64,000 nucleotides of DNA, taken from Piezodorus guildinii. Lineage: Eukaryota; Arthropoda; Insecta; Hemiptera; Pentatomidae. A program made the translations under genes and the position numbers. The notes below the pieces were generated by a model. The model saw nothing but the letters and a program-made list of their open reading frames with translations. It was not told the origin of the DNA and made no database searches. This document shows positions 46,717 through 57,289 of this stretch, piece after piece; positions within the stretch are counted from its first letter, which is position 1; each line of letters begins with the position of its first letter. The stretch covers positions 39,579,236-39,643,235 of the forward strand of contig CM041294.1 of the NCBI GenBank assembly GCA_023052935.1, written 5' to 3'.

Positions 46717-48543
46717 ATGACTGATCCTAGTAAGGATAAATCTTCAAGTGAGACAGTTCTCGCTCGCACAACCTTGTTGGAGCGACGTATGCGTGGCCTC
46801 AAACGCAATATCAGCAGCATTCCGACCATTGACCCAGAAACCATTAGTGATGCTGATGCTGATATCTTTGAAGCTAGAGTTGCTGAAGCAAAGCAGCTAT
46901 GGTCTGAGTTCCGAGGGGCATGGAACGAACGCGAGGAATTAGCAATTCAGATAGGGTCAAGCGATACCTTCCCCAGCGAAGCGTGGTATCGACTTTACGA
47001 TACCCTAAGCGAAGATATTCACAAGGCTAGCGGTACGCTGTTGACATTACAGAAGCGTGAAATTAGAAGAAAGGCACAGGAACCAACGCTCGCTGCCAAC
47101 TCCACACTCAACCAAAGCGGACTTTACGCCCCGAAAGTGCAGCTACCGAAGATACCAATTCCGACTTTCAGCGGTGATATGCTCAAGTGGACTCACTTCC
47201 GGGACACCTTTATTTCTATGGTCCACGCGGAACCTTCTTTGAGTAAAGTGGAAAAGTTCCACTATCTAATTGGCGCCTTGAAGGGTGAGGCTGCCACGTT
47301 GATATCGAGGTTTCCTGTTGAAGAGGATTCGTATGAGCTAGCGTGGAGAAGAGTCGTCGATTCCTACCAGAACCCTCGAGTCTTGGCCAACATGCTGGTC
47401 CATCGTATCATAGATCACGACCACACAAAGGCAAAGGGTGAGATGGCAAGACACGAGCTGTTCCTCACAGGAATCGCTGACAACATCGAAGCGTTTCGTG
47501 CGCTGAAACTCCAGAATCCGTCAGACTTCCTGTTAACCACACTTGCGCTAAAAGCTTTAGACGCGGACACCAGGCGACAATTTGAGTTGTCACTAGCCTC
47601 CACCGAAGGTTTCCCCACTGTTGACGACGTCATAAACTTCGTGCGGAAAAGGAAGACGGCGATCGCGATGTCACAGAACGTGCTTCTCTCTCCACGTCAA
47701 ACTCAGAATCGCACCTCCAACTCTATCGCATTATTTTCCGGTGACAATGCGAGGTACTCTTCCAAGAATCCTGGGTACATTAAAAATGCAACTAGCAAGG
47801 AAACCCAAAGAAAGAAGAACGAGTGCAACGGCGCTACAATGAAGAGGTGTTCATTGTGCAAGGGAGACCATCTGCTCTTCAGGTGCGATACATTCCTATC
47901 ATTATCTCCTCAACAGAGACTGGATCGCGCCCGCACATTGAATGCTTGTTTTAATTGCCTTCGTTTTGGTCACGGTGTCTCCGCGTGCGTTTCCAGGTTC
48001 CGATGTCGGACCTGTAATAGCCGACATCATACTTTAATCCACACTGATGGGAAAGCTAAGGAGGTCACAAAACCCGCCACGAGTCCGAGGACGGAAGGAC
48101 CTACAGAGACCTTCACTGGTTTTGGCTCCGTACCCTCAGCTTCATCGTCGAGCGGCATGGTGCTTTTGGGTACAGCACAAGTCCTCGTGAAGGGTCAGCG
48201 CGGAGATTACCACCTTGCACGCGCTGTGTTGGACTCAGGGAGCCAGCACACATTCATCACCAGTGCACTCGCTCGCAAGGTTGGTGCAAACGTGACACCA
48301 TTCAACGGTGCCATAACCAGCCTTGGCGAAACCATAGTACCCAAGTCCCATCTCAAGGGGTCTGTTGGCTGCACCATCCGCTCGTGTGTTAGAGAAGCGG
48401 AGTACGAGCTCTCGTCGATTGTAGTCGAACGCATTACCTCTGCACTCCCAGGCCGTGAACTTCCAAAGTCCATAATAAAATATATCATGCGCCACCCGTT
48501 GGCAGACCAAGATTTGGCATTTCAGGCTCTATTGACCTATTGA
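46717..48543 (+). CDS. gag: BEL Gag-protease polyprotein part
   Basis: 608 residues from ATG 46717 (context AAAATGA, MTDPSKDKSS); an upstream ATG at 46624 would add 31 hydrophobic residues and is less likely. Gag packages element RNA in cytoplasmic particles. The DUF1759 capsid region runs from about residue 140 (LPKIPIPTFSGDMLKW) through FHYLIGALKGEAA. Zinc knuckle motifs CSLCKGDHLLFRC, CFNCLRFGHGVSAC and CRTCNSRHHTLIH lie at about 385-455. The DUF1758 retroviral-type aspartic protease, VLDSGSQHTFI with the catalytic Asp of DSG, is near 505-515. It ends at TGA 48541-48543, where the following part continues in the -1 frame. Confidence 0.93.
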   Translation: MTDPSKDKSSSETVLARTTLLERRMRGLKRNISSIPTIDPETISDADADIFEARVAEAKQLWSEFRGAWNEREELAIQIGSSDTFPSEAWYRLYDTLSEDIHKASGTLLTLQKREIRRKAQEPTLAANSTLNQSGLYAPKVQLPKIPIPTFSGDMLKWTHFRDTFISMVHAEPSLSKVEKFHYLIGALKGEAATLISRFPVEEDSYELAWRRVVDSYQNPRVLANMLVHRIIDHDHTKAKGEMARHELFLTGIADNIEAFRALKLQNPSDFLLTTLALKALDADTRRQFELSLASTEGFPTVDDVINFVRKRKTAIAMSQNVLLSPRQTQNRTSNSIALFSGDNARYSSKNPGYIKNATSKETQRKKNECNGATMKRCSLCKGDHLLFRCDTFLSLSPQQRLDRARTLNACFNCLRFGHGVSACVSRFRCRTCNSRHHTLIHTDGKAKEVTKPATSPRTEGPTETFTGFGSVPSASSSSGMVLLGTAQVLVKGQRGDYHLARAVLDSGSQHTFITSALARKVGANVTPFNGAITSLGETIVPKSHLKGSVGCTIRSCVREAEYELSSIVVERITSALPGRELPKSIIKYIMRHPLADQDLAFQALLTY

Positions 48544-51500
48544 TCGGAGGAGACCTGTATCCGCGCCTGCTTACTGGAGCACCGTATCCTGCAGGAGTTC
48601 AAGACTTGTACTTGACTCCCACAGTATTTGGGGTGGTGGTTTCAGGAGTGGTGTATGATGTGACGCCGAGCGCTTCGTGCTCTCTCTTCTCTCAATCCAA
48701 ATGCAGTATCGAAGCTCAACTAAAAGCGTTCTGGGAGATTGAGGAGCCTGCGACTGTAGATAGGTCGCACCCTGATGATATTCAGTGTGAGCAACATTTC
48801 GCGGAGACCCACAGCCGTACTGAAGATGGTAGATACATTGTTAAGCTACCGTTCAAGACCGAGAACAAGGAGTTGGCAGAGAATAAGGCAGCTGCTCTGC
48901 GTAGATTCTATGCTTTGGAATCTAAATTCCGAAAGGAACCAGACCTTTTTGACCATTACAAAACATTCATGAAGGAGTATTCCGAATTGGGACATATGTC
49001 ACCAGTTTCCGCGAGCTCCAAGTACATCATACCACATCACGGAGTATGGCAAGAGCGTCCAAATGGCTCCAAGTTGCGAGTAGTTTTTGATGCCTCAAGT
49101 AGATCGGTCGGTCCCTGTCTGAACGAATTACTATATTCTGGCCCAAAGCTTCAAGGAGACTTGTGCATGATTCTTACAAGATTTCGTCTTCACGCTGTTG
49201 CTGTATGCGCCGATATCGTAAAGATGTACCGGCAAATAGTCTTACACTCGGAGGACCGCAAATACCAGCACATTCTATGGCGTGACGAACCCGCTCACGC
49301 GATTCAGGAGTTTGAACTCAACACTGTCACATATGGAGTTAGGTCAAGCGCTTATCAAGCTCTTCGCGTTATTCAGCAACTGACTAAAGATGAAGGTTCA
49401 CAATTTCCTCTTGCTTCGAACAGCGTGAAGAATGAGATGTATGTGGACGACATAGTAAGTGGGGCTGAAACCCCTGGTCAGGCCCGCGAGCTCATCTCGC
49501 AATTACGTTCGATGTTCGCTAAAGGTGGATTCAGTCTAAGCAAATGGGCGTCTAACGTCGCGGAAGTGCTTCCATCATGTTGCGAGCAAATTAAAGTAGT
49601 TCCTATCGAACAACCGGAGCAAGAAAGTGTCAAGATTCTTGGTCTATTCTGGAATTCAACCACCGATTCCTTCTCCTACATCGCATTGCCGCCTTCATTG
49701 GATCTTATAACTAAGCGTATTATGCTGTCAGTGGTGGCCAGAATTTTTGATCCATTAGGACTATTGACTCCCGTTATATTCTCGGCAAAATTTATCATTC
49801 AGATGGTTTGGAAGGCCGAACTAGGTTGGGACGATGAGGTGACCCAAGAACTAAGCGATGCGTGGAGAACGCTGATGGCTGATTGGCGAATTCTTTCATT
49901 AATTTACATACCTCGATACATATCATACAGACATGCGAGTCATCGACTAGTTGGATTCTGTGATGCCTCCTCCAAGGGATACGCGGCAGCACTCTATTTA
50001 CGCTCCGAGAGTTCCGATGGAGACGTGAAGATTTCACTCGTAAAAGCCAAGTCGAAGGTGGCCCCATTACGATATGTTTCTACTGCACGTCTCGAGCTGT
50101 GTGGCGCTCTCCTGCTCGCTCGACTGGTATCTTCGATCACGTTACCTGCGGCTAGTAATGTAATATGTTTCACGGACTCGCAAGTGGTTCTTTCTTGGCT
50201 GCATACTCCAACTCATGAACTAGGGATTTTCGAAGCCAATCGTGTGTCTCAAATTACCCAAGCCGTTGCTGTTGACTTTTGGAGACACGTAGATTCCGAG
50301 GACAACCCCGCCGATCTAGCATCGCGCGGATGCAATCCAAAGAAACTGAAGGACGCCACTATATGGTGGAATGGACCCGAATGGCTGAGCTCACCAATCT
50401 CATCTTGGTTTGCACCCGTCTCCAGGACCGTCGTCATGAGTGCACTACGCTCAAAACCAAGGCTACACGAGCCGCCCTATGATTGGACCTTTCGCTTCTC
50501 TTCTATGCGCACCCTTGTTAGAACTGTGGCGAGGATTATAAGGTTTATAAGACTAAGAAGGGCCAGGGTCGCCTCTAAACACAGTGTTCAGCAGTCAGAG
50601 CAGTTCTCCGCCAACGAGATTGCCGAAGCTGAGATTAGATGCATCGTTTTCGTTCAGCGACTGTACCTTCCTCCTGAGTGCTTCAGTGAAACCTTCCGGA
50701 TCCCTAAATCCTTCGATCAGCTGTCGCCCTTTCGGGACGAGCGGGGTGTAGTTAGGGTGGGCGGACGTCTACAGGAATCTTCGATTTCCTACTCCAGTAA
50801 ACACCCGATTCTAATTCCAAGACAGGCACCGCTTGCGACCCTTATAATCGATTCGGTCCATTCAAATAATTTTCACTCAGGACAAGCCTTGACTTTGGCA
50901 CTTCTTAGAGGAAAATATTGGATACCATCAGCTGCTAAACTTATTAGAGGTAGAATTCGACGCTGTGTTCGTTGTCGCATCCAAAGGGCGAAACCAATAG
51001 CGCCCATGATGGCACCACTGCCAAGAGCTAGATTTGACGGGATACGCGCCTTCTTTCAGACTGGCGTTGATTATGCTGGCCCCTTTCTCATAAAGGAGTC
51101 CAGGAGACGAAACGCGTCCCTCGGGAAGGCCTATCTATGTCTTTTTGTATGTATGTCCAGTAAGGCTATCCATCTGGAATTAGTATCTTCGCTTACAACA
51201 TCTGCGTTCATAGCTAGTCTGGAGCGATTTATCTCGCGACGTGGCGCACCTAGTACTATTTGGTCCGACAACGGAACCAATTTTGTCGGTGCCTCCAAGT
51301 TCCTTAAGGAAATATTCAAATTTAAAGGGGAAATTCAAGGGATGGTATGCGACCATTTGGCTCTAAGAGGGATAGACTGGAAATTCATACCTCCTCGAGC
51401 TCCTCACTTCGGCGGTCTATGGGAAGCCGGCGTCAAGTCGGTGAAGAGATTATTGACAGGTTCTGTTGGCAGACAACCATACACGTATGAAGAGCTGGCT

Positions 51501-51983
51501 ACAGCGTTAATCAAAATTGAGGCCGTACTGAATTCCCGTCCTCTGTGCCCCCTCACCGAGGACGCAACGAACTTTGATTTTTTGACGCCAGGCCATTTCC
51601 TGATAGGAGGCCCTATCACATCGCTACCTCAATGCTCAATCCACGCCGGTCCGATGCCTCCTCTTATGTCCAGATGGAAAATGATCGAGGCCCAGATCAC
51701 GCATGTGTGGAATCGCTGGAAGAAGGAATACCTACACTCGCTCCAGCAACGCTATAAGTGGAAAGAGCAAAGGCCTACGTTGGTTGTGGGAGACCTTGTC
51801 ATCCTCATCGAAAAACGGACCATCGTTGGTCAGTGGCCCATCGCAAGAGTCACAGAAACCTTCCCAGGTAGGGATGGAGTCACCCGTACCTTGACGGTGC
51901 GTACCCCTTCTGGAAGCTATTTGACTCGCGCAGTCACCTCGGTAGTGCCATTATTTTACCCTCTTGAGGATAAAGACAAGTAA
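48540..51983 (+). CDS. pol: BEL reverse transcriptase-RNase H-integrase part
   Basis: About 1147 residues without an initiating ATG: the frame opens at TTG and its conserved reading actually extends upstream, overlapping the end of Gag-protease. The reverse transcriptase has LRVVFDAS, VCADIVKMYRQI and the catalytic YVDDIVSGA. RNase H has FCDASSKGYAAALY, RLELCGALLLARL and CFTDSQVVLSWLH. The integrase has an HHCC finger (HSGQALTLALLRGKYW...CVRC), then GVDYAGPF, WSDNGTNFVGA and LWEAGVKSVKRLL supplying D, D, E. A DUF5641-type tail, RWKMIEAQITHVWNRWKKEY to VVPLFYPLE, completes the protein. All catalytic residues are present. Related elements usually make one long polyprotein, so the split is probably a one-base lesion. 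Confidence 0.94.
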   Translation: MIGGDLYPRLLTGAPYPAGVQDLYLTPTVFGVVVSGVVYDVTPSASCSLFSQSKCSIEAQLKAFWEIEEPATVDRSHPDDIQCEQHFAETHSRTEDGRYIVKLPFKTENKELAENKAAALRRFYALESKFRKEPDLFDHYKTFMKEYSELGHMSPVSASSKYIIPHHGVWQERPNGSKLRVVFDASSRSVGPCLNELLYSGPKLQGDLCMILTRFRLHAVAVCADIVKMYRQIVLHSEDRKYQHILWRDEPAHAIQEFELNTVTYGVRSSAYQALRVIQQLTKDEGSQFPLASNSVKNEMYVDDIVSGAETPGQARELISQLRSMFAKGGFSLSKWASNVAEVLPSCCEQIKVVPIEQPEQESVKILGLFWNSTTDSFSYIALPPSLDLITKRIMLSVVARIFDPLGLLTPVIFSAKFIIQMVWKAELGWDDEVTQELSDAWRTLMADWRILSLIYIPRYISYRHASHRLVGFCDASSKGYAAALYLRSESSDGDVKISLVKAKSKVAPLRYVSTARLELCGALLLARLVSSITLPAASNVICFTDSQVVLSWLHTPTHELGIFEANRVSQITQAVAVDFWRHVDSEDNPADLASRGCNPKKLKDATIWWNGPEWLSSPISSWFAPVSRTVVMSALRSKPRLHEPPYDWTFRFSSMRTLVRTVARIIRFIRLRRARVASKHSVQQSEQFSANEIAEAEIRCIVFVQRLYLPPECFSETFRIPKSFDQLSPFRDERGVVRVGGRLQESSISYSSKHPILIPRQAPLATLIIDSVHSNNFHSGQALTLALLRGKYWIPSAAKLIRGRIRRCVRCRIQRAKPIAPMMAPLPRARFDGIRAFFQTGVDYAGPFLIKESRRRNASLGKAYLCLFVCMSSKAIHLELVSSLTTSAFIASLERFISRRGAPSTIWSDNGTNFVGASKFLKEIFKFKGEIQGMVCDHLALRGIDWKFIPPRAPHFGGLWEAGVKSVKRLLTGSVGRQPYTYEELATALIKIEAVLNSRPLCPLTEDATNFDFLTPGHFLIGGPITSLPQCSIHAGPMPPLMSRWKMIEAQITHVWNRWKKEYLHSLQQRYKWKEQRPTLVVGDLVILIEKRTIVGQWPIARVTETFPGRDGVTRTLTVRTPSGSYLTRAVTSVVPLFYPLEDKDK

Positions 51984-52476
51984 AGCTCTTTGGTTTTGTT
52001 TCATTCATAAAAGCATATTTTTTTTTATTAAGAAAATATAATTTTTGTTTTTTTTTCTTTCGCCCTTTCCTTAATGACGAGGGCTCGTCATGGTGGGCGG
52101 ACGATGATTTTATTACGCCTTCTAGGAGGTAATAGTTGCAAACTAATATTTATTATTTTCCTTTTAGAGTCATTTCGTTGTTATTATTTTCTGATTCAGT
52201 GGCAGTTTTTGTTTTCGCAGTTTATGATATCATTTATATTCATTTTGGACTCCAACATAAAGAAACATAAACATTTGATATAATTAACACCAATCTGCTT
52301 TCAGTTTTAATTAAGTCATGCGTTTATTTTTTTTCTCTCAAGCTCTGTGAATAGGGATCTTTCTTTTGTATTTTCAGGCTTCAACCTAAGACCTTCATGA
52401 AGACTGCAATTACCAAAATCATCTTTCTTCATCGTCTTAGAAGTAAATCACCCGGAGCTGATTTAGGTGGGCGGTG
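51984..52476 (+). other. BEL 3' untranslated segment
   Basis: T-rich sequence between the stop codon and the 3' LTR. The small open frame at 52074-52283 has no domain and no envelope-like signal or membrane architecture I can support. Confidence 0.6.
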
Positions 52477-53003
52477 TGTTTCCGGTTCCCGAAAAGAGAA
52501 ATGTCACTGCTCTGCCATCTAGTGGCCATAGGGAGAAAGAGAGCGCCCCTAGCGACCGAGAATGAAACTGAAGTTGCAGGTCCTGGCTGGTTGTGCCAGA
52601 CAGCCTCGCTAGTTTTTTTTGTTCCACCTGTAGAACCACCCTTTACCATGGAGTAGAGAATTTAGAAGACCCCCTGGCCAAAGGGGAGGAGGAGAGGAGG
52701 AGAGAAGAACAGACTCATCTTCCAGAGCATCTTCACCATCTCAGAGATCACCACTTAAGTCAACTTGTTATAATTTACAATAGCACTTATAACTTTACTA
52801 ACCCAGTCCTAATGAACATCTGGCCATTAAGTTAAATATGTACCGATTTTATTTATAATATAATTAATTTTATCCCCATAATGTGTTTATTTTATCTTGG
52901 CCCAGCCTTATTTCATTTAGTTATATTTTTTCATACAGTCCACTTACATATTACTAAAGGAGTGATCATCTTGACATTTAGTTGGAGGTGATTACTCTAA
53001 ACA
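52477..53003 (+). repeat. BEL 3' LTR
   Basis: Same length and, by eye, same sequence as the 5' LTR. Preceded by a G-rich stretch AGGTGGGCGGTG (52465-52476) in the polypurine-tract position. Followed by the CTCTC target duplication. Confidence 0.95.
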
Positions 53004-53039
53004 CTCTCTATTTGCTGCTTACCCTCAAATTTTTTACTT

Positions 53040-53297
53040 CATCATCATCAATCCGGCGCTACCACTCGGTGACGAGTCCTGGCCTCCTCCACCAGCCCTC
53101 TCCAGTTATTTCTATCTTGTGCAGCCGTCATCCAGTTCCTCACTCCCAGGATATCCCTTGCATCTGCTGTCACACAAACCGTCCATCTAAGTTTCGGTCT
53201 TCCTCTTCTTCTGATGCCGTGTAGAGGTTCAGTCATAACGGCCTTAGGGATCTTCTCATCCTCCATTCTTGCCACGTGAATGGAGCCACGTGCCAAA
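53040..53297 (-). pseudogene. LINE reverse transcriptase C-terminal fragment
   Basis: The minus-strand frame reads HVARMEDEKIPKAVMTEPL, RRRGRPKLRW and GVRNWMTAAQDRNNWRGLVEEA, ending RHRVVAPD. This is the typical extreme C-terminus of insect LINE proteins (the same region as the end of the RTE at 58958). About 85 residues remain, with no polymerase core. It starts 36 bases after the BEL 3' LTR. Confidence 0.8.
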
Positions 53298-53394
53298 TTT
53301 TTTACTTATTAATCATAAATTATAGATAGACTATTTATAGATATACCTTCTTAATACATATATTCACCTTTTTACTTCCACTTACCTATAAATG

Positions 53395-53900
53395 AAATGT
53401 ATAGTAAGCGAAAGTATTGCGACCGTGAAAACTTTAGAATTCGAGTTTACACGTTTTAGGGTTCCCTGAGTCCAAATGACGAAGTCCAGCAAAAAGGTCT
53501 GCGTGTGTGTGTGTAAGTCTAGCTCAAAACGGTAAGTCATTCGAAGCTGAAATTTCATATTTAGGACAACTATACGCCGGAGAAGTTACAGCAACTTTTT
53601 CATCAAAATCAGCTAACCAGAAGAGCCACTTTATACAATGCATTGCACCCTTTTACGATTTTATAAAAAACGGCTCTAACAATTTTGATTAAACTCGCTA
53701 TTTGGGGGTAAAATTTAATGGGATTTTATATGATGTTGATGGCATTTAACAGGACTTAAATGCCGATATTTCAAATTTTCTTCTTATAAAGTACCTTTAA
53801 TTTTGTAGATTTAAAAAAATTAGGCACATCGTCTTGTTTGCATTGATAAATAACAACTAAATATGCAATTTGCAAGCGAATTTAATACAAGGACTCATAA
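53395..53900 (-). repeat. Interspersed repeat R1 copy
   Basis: Inverse-oriented copy with AGTAAGCGAAAGTATTGCGA, GGGTTCCCTGAGTCCAAATG, GTGTGTGTGT and CTCAAAACGGTAAGT blocks. One open frame (53507-53692) crosses it but is not protein-like. Confidence 0.75.
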
Positions 53901-53974
53901 AGTGACGAAAAATAGAGAGTGATGAAAAATGATCGCCACAAAATGGCGAGGCGTGTTTATAATGTGGTTAGGAG

Positions 53975-54349
53975 TAAGGGTGGGCATAATCGAATGACGA
54001 TTATAGGATTATTCGATTATTTCAATCATTCGAAATAATCGATTACCAGATTAATCGGTCCGGAGAAACGAACGATCATTCGTACCGAATTGTTTAACGA
54101 CAATCGAGGGATTATAAGAAGGTCGGATAGTCGAACGACCTTTTTTTTTTTTGCTCATCACATAAATTATATGGGTATTTGGACCTAGGTTGATCTAGCT
54201 CAGCCATTATAGGTACGGGAATTGTGGTATATTGTCTCTCATAATGCATATTAATCATTCAATCATTCGATTATGAAATCATTCGATTATTTAAATAATC
54301 GAAGTCTGATCATCCGATTATAACGATCATTCGATTATGCCCACGCCTA
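53975..54349. mobile_element. hAT-type MITE (375 bp)
   Basis: Inverted ends TAAGGGTGGGCATAATCGAA and TAGGCGTGGGCATAATCGAA. The flanking 8-bp duplications are GTTAGGAG (53967-53974) and GTAAGGAG (54350-54357), differing at one base. The interior is filled with ATTCGATTAT-type repeats in both orientations, and no transposase is encoded. Confidence 0.8.
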
Positions 54350-54357
54350 GTAAGGAG

Positions 54358-55914
54358 AATGGTCATACTTTATTGAATTTGAATTAATTAATCATAAAAA
54401 TGTTATGTGAAATTTATAAATTCCTGTGGTGAGTGGATAGTGTCCGAATTATTACTATGGTTCATTAATTTTCTCGTTATATGGAAATAGATTTTATTAT
54501 TAATTATTTTAAATGCTATAATATTCATTCTCCAAGGCAATAAACCTAGTAGATTTGTCTTTTGTTTTTACATATTTTAAATATGTACTGTTATATAAAG
54601 CTGTAGAATTTGGATGTTTGAACGCGTTTCTTTGTAATTTTATTTTCTTCGGGTTGACCGTTTTTTAAGAAAGACTCCAGGATTCATGACATTACACCGT
54701 GATCCAAATGGACTGAGTAGTAAGCAATTTTTTTTTTTTTTTTATTGTTTTATTGATTTAGAAATAATACAATCTGCCACAATTTTGGGCAATGAGTATT
54801 AATGCTATGAGAAGTCATTCATTTCTTATGTACACTAAATAAAGAAATAAAAATAAATGAATACAAAATAAATAAAATACAAAGAAGAATAAATAACCCT
54901 AAATAAAGATAAAAATAAAATAAAATAAATAAATAATAATAATCTTGGTCACATTATACAATATATAAGCAATTAAGTATTAAAAAATTAAATAGATAAA
55001 AAATGTCTACTTGCGCACATGTCTACATGAGCCTAGGCAGGGGATTAGTGGGGTGTCGCGCCTTGGTGGGGTAAATAATCATTATAAGATATAATAAGGC
55101 ATTAGAATAAAAAGTGTAGTGTAAGACTGTTTTTACTCACAAGGAAAAATTTAATTTTAAAATTAGTATGCGTATAGACGGGTTTTGGAAAAATATATTA
55201 TATTGCCAACTTGCCTTCTCCCTCATTCCTTCAACAATTTTTAACCTTCTTCTTCCCTGTTACGAAAATTCTGCATACGCCCGCATTCTGCATATAACGT
55301 TTTTTTTTCTCAATAAAATGACTTAATAAGAAGAGTAGGATGTGAAGATATAAAATTTAGATTTTTACACTCTTTTCTCCTTATTTTGGTTTTTAATTAG
55401 TTGAAAATAGAAATTCAATAATCAGATATTTTTATAGCAACTTAGTTAATTCTTGTTTCTGGTGTAGCTTAGGGAAAACTGAGAGAAATTACGTTATATT
55501 TTAATAGATTTTCTCTAACTTTTTATTGACTAAAAATTAAATTTCATTCACAAGGCAGAAGGTTTAACTGTATAAGGCAAAAGCCTGATTCATGTGATAT
55601 TTATAATATTTAACATAAAGCTAGGATGTTAACATTTTATGGGCTATTAGTATAGATTAGGTAATAAATATTGCTTATGCTTGTGATAGGATATGATAAT
55701 ATATAGCATTAAATGATGTTAGGTCATTTGGTCAGGGCTATTTGAGCAACCGTCTTCAGAAAATAGGTAAATATCTAAAAGACATGTTTCCGTTAATATC
55801 CATCAGGACTTAATAATTTAAAAATATATTTTGTCTCTAGTGATTTGGAAAGTGGTCTTGAAAAATTCCTACTGACAAGGTATTTAATTGATTATAGTTT
55901 TAATTTTACTAACC
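54358..55914. other. AT-rich non-coding region
   Basis: Includes an A-rich AAATAAATA tract at 54838-54935 and generic AT-rich DNA. GAACGCGTT at about 54619-54628 recalls the Helitron left-end interior, but no Helitron end was found. No gene. Confidence 0.5.
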
Positions 55915-56124
55915 TATATATTAAATGTATAGTAAGGGAAAGGGGATCATGAACATTTTCGAAATCGAGTTTTCATTGGAAATAAAAGTTTTAGGATCCA
56001 CTGGGTCAAATTCTTTCCCGATAAAAGGTCTGTGTATGGCAATACTGACTCGAAAACGATTAATTGTATAAAAATGAAATCTCATATTTTAAAAGCATAT
56101 ATTCCTGAGATCTTACAGCAACGT
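55915..56124 (-). repeat. Interspersed repeat R1 partial copy
   Basis: TATAGTAAGGGAAAGGGGATC, TTTAGGATCCACTGGGTCAA and AAAACGATTAATT blocks align with the R1 copies at 53395 and 57290. Truncated where repeat R2 copy C begins. Confidence 0.65.
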
Positions 56125-57010
56125 TTGAGGTAGAAATGTACGTTAATGAAAAATAAAAAGATTTTGGAAGAAATACTAGAATATCAGCAATAAGATTTCT
56201 ATCTCAAATATTTCTCAATTCCTTCCGTTTACTATCAATATAATAATAAAATGAATTTATATGTGGGTATAATAGCGGCTACTATATGAAGCAGATTACT
56301 CCAAAATTTAAATGAACAACTTAATTTTGCAAAATTAAATTGTAGAAAGTAAAGGAGCCTGAAGATGGGTGTGATACCCCGAAACGTTAGTTATGTGATG
56401 TTAATGTAAAATAAAAAGATTTTGGAAGAAATATAAGAATATCAGGTTTAAGTGTTCTACCTCAAATATACATTAATTATTGTTCATTAATTATTATCCT
56501 TATTCTGTAACGTATCCCAATCCTACCGAAATCATATTTTCAGATATAATACTAACTTAGAAGCTTTTTACAATTTGAAATTAATATATTTTCAGGAATT
56601 ACATATTTGACTTTCTAGTAACAAATTACTTAAGAGAAAATTATAATTATTAAATTTGTATACGTATTCTTCATCTTTTACTATACTTTTCTTATCACCT
56701 TCAACTCCTCTGATCTTTCATCAAAACGCAATTAATATTACTCCAAATTTTAAGGTGAAAATAGTCTCGTTTAAGTTTTTTCTTTTTTTTCCGGAAGAAT
56801 AACAAATGAAGTGGTCTTGTCCTAATTTATATATCTTTACATTCCATTCTACTTTTTAGATCTTTCATGTATCACTGTTATCTCTTAAGTTTAAGTAAGT
56901 AACGTTAAAGCCTTCATGAAATTGCAATTAAAATGGATAGTGGAAGCCAAATGTTGGATACATTTAAGGTCAAAGAAATCGATATTAATTTATTCGTCAT
57001 TAAAATACCT
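56125..57010 (+). repeat. Interspersed repeat R2, copy C (with hammerhead-like core)
   Basis: Inverse counterpart of 34468-35330 over nearly its whole length. The plus strand at 56359-56390 reads CTGAAGAT, GGGT-loop-ACCC, C, GAAACGTTAG. Here the GGGT/ACCC stem is perfect, whereas copy B has a wobble. A second partial copy of the left block occurs at about 56400-56470. Confidence 0.7.
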
Positions 57011-57289
57011 TCAATCGAGTTTCATCAGACACACATTAACATGTGTTTTATTAAAAAATCTATTATATTGATATCTAAAATAATCAGTTAGTTTTATCGG
57101 CTTTTCATCACTCTTTATTAACTTTTACAAGCTCTTCTGTATTAGATAATATTTTTTTCTAAAATCTTTTGCTTTTCAACGGTATATCATACATATATAT
57201 TACTGCTCCTATGTTCAAAAACAAAAAATTGCATTACAATTTTTTTTTTCAGTTTTCTCCTTTAGTTGTTTTTTAAATTCGCACAACCT

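Larger units (their letters stand above)
44395..53003 (+). mobile_element. Near-intact BEL/Pao LTR retrotransposon
   Basis: 8609 bp with 527-bp terminal repeats (44395-44921 and 52477-53003) that I could not distinguish base by base. Both start TG and end CA. The target duplication is CTCTC at 44390-44394 and 53004-53008. Order of domains: long leader, Gag (DUF1759), zinc knuckles, aspartic protease, reverse transcriptase, RNase H, integrase and a DUF5641-type tail, which is diagnostic of BEL/Pao. There is no envelope-like gene. The coding region is clearly more GC-rich than the surrounding DNA. Identical LTRs imply a very recent insertion. The only obvious defect is a frame change between the two coding parts. 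Confidence 0.96.

Noticed and set aside
47415..48510. Minus-strand open frames across BEL gag
   Set aside because: They overlap strongly conserved Gag and protease coding sequence on the plus strand and show no domain of their own.
52074..52283. Envelope-like gene downstream of BEL pol
   Set aside because: Only 69 codons, low complexity, no cleavage or fusion-like architecture; BEL elements commonly lack this gene.
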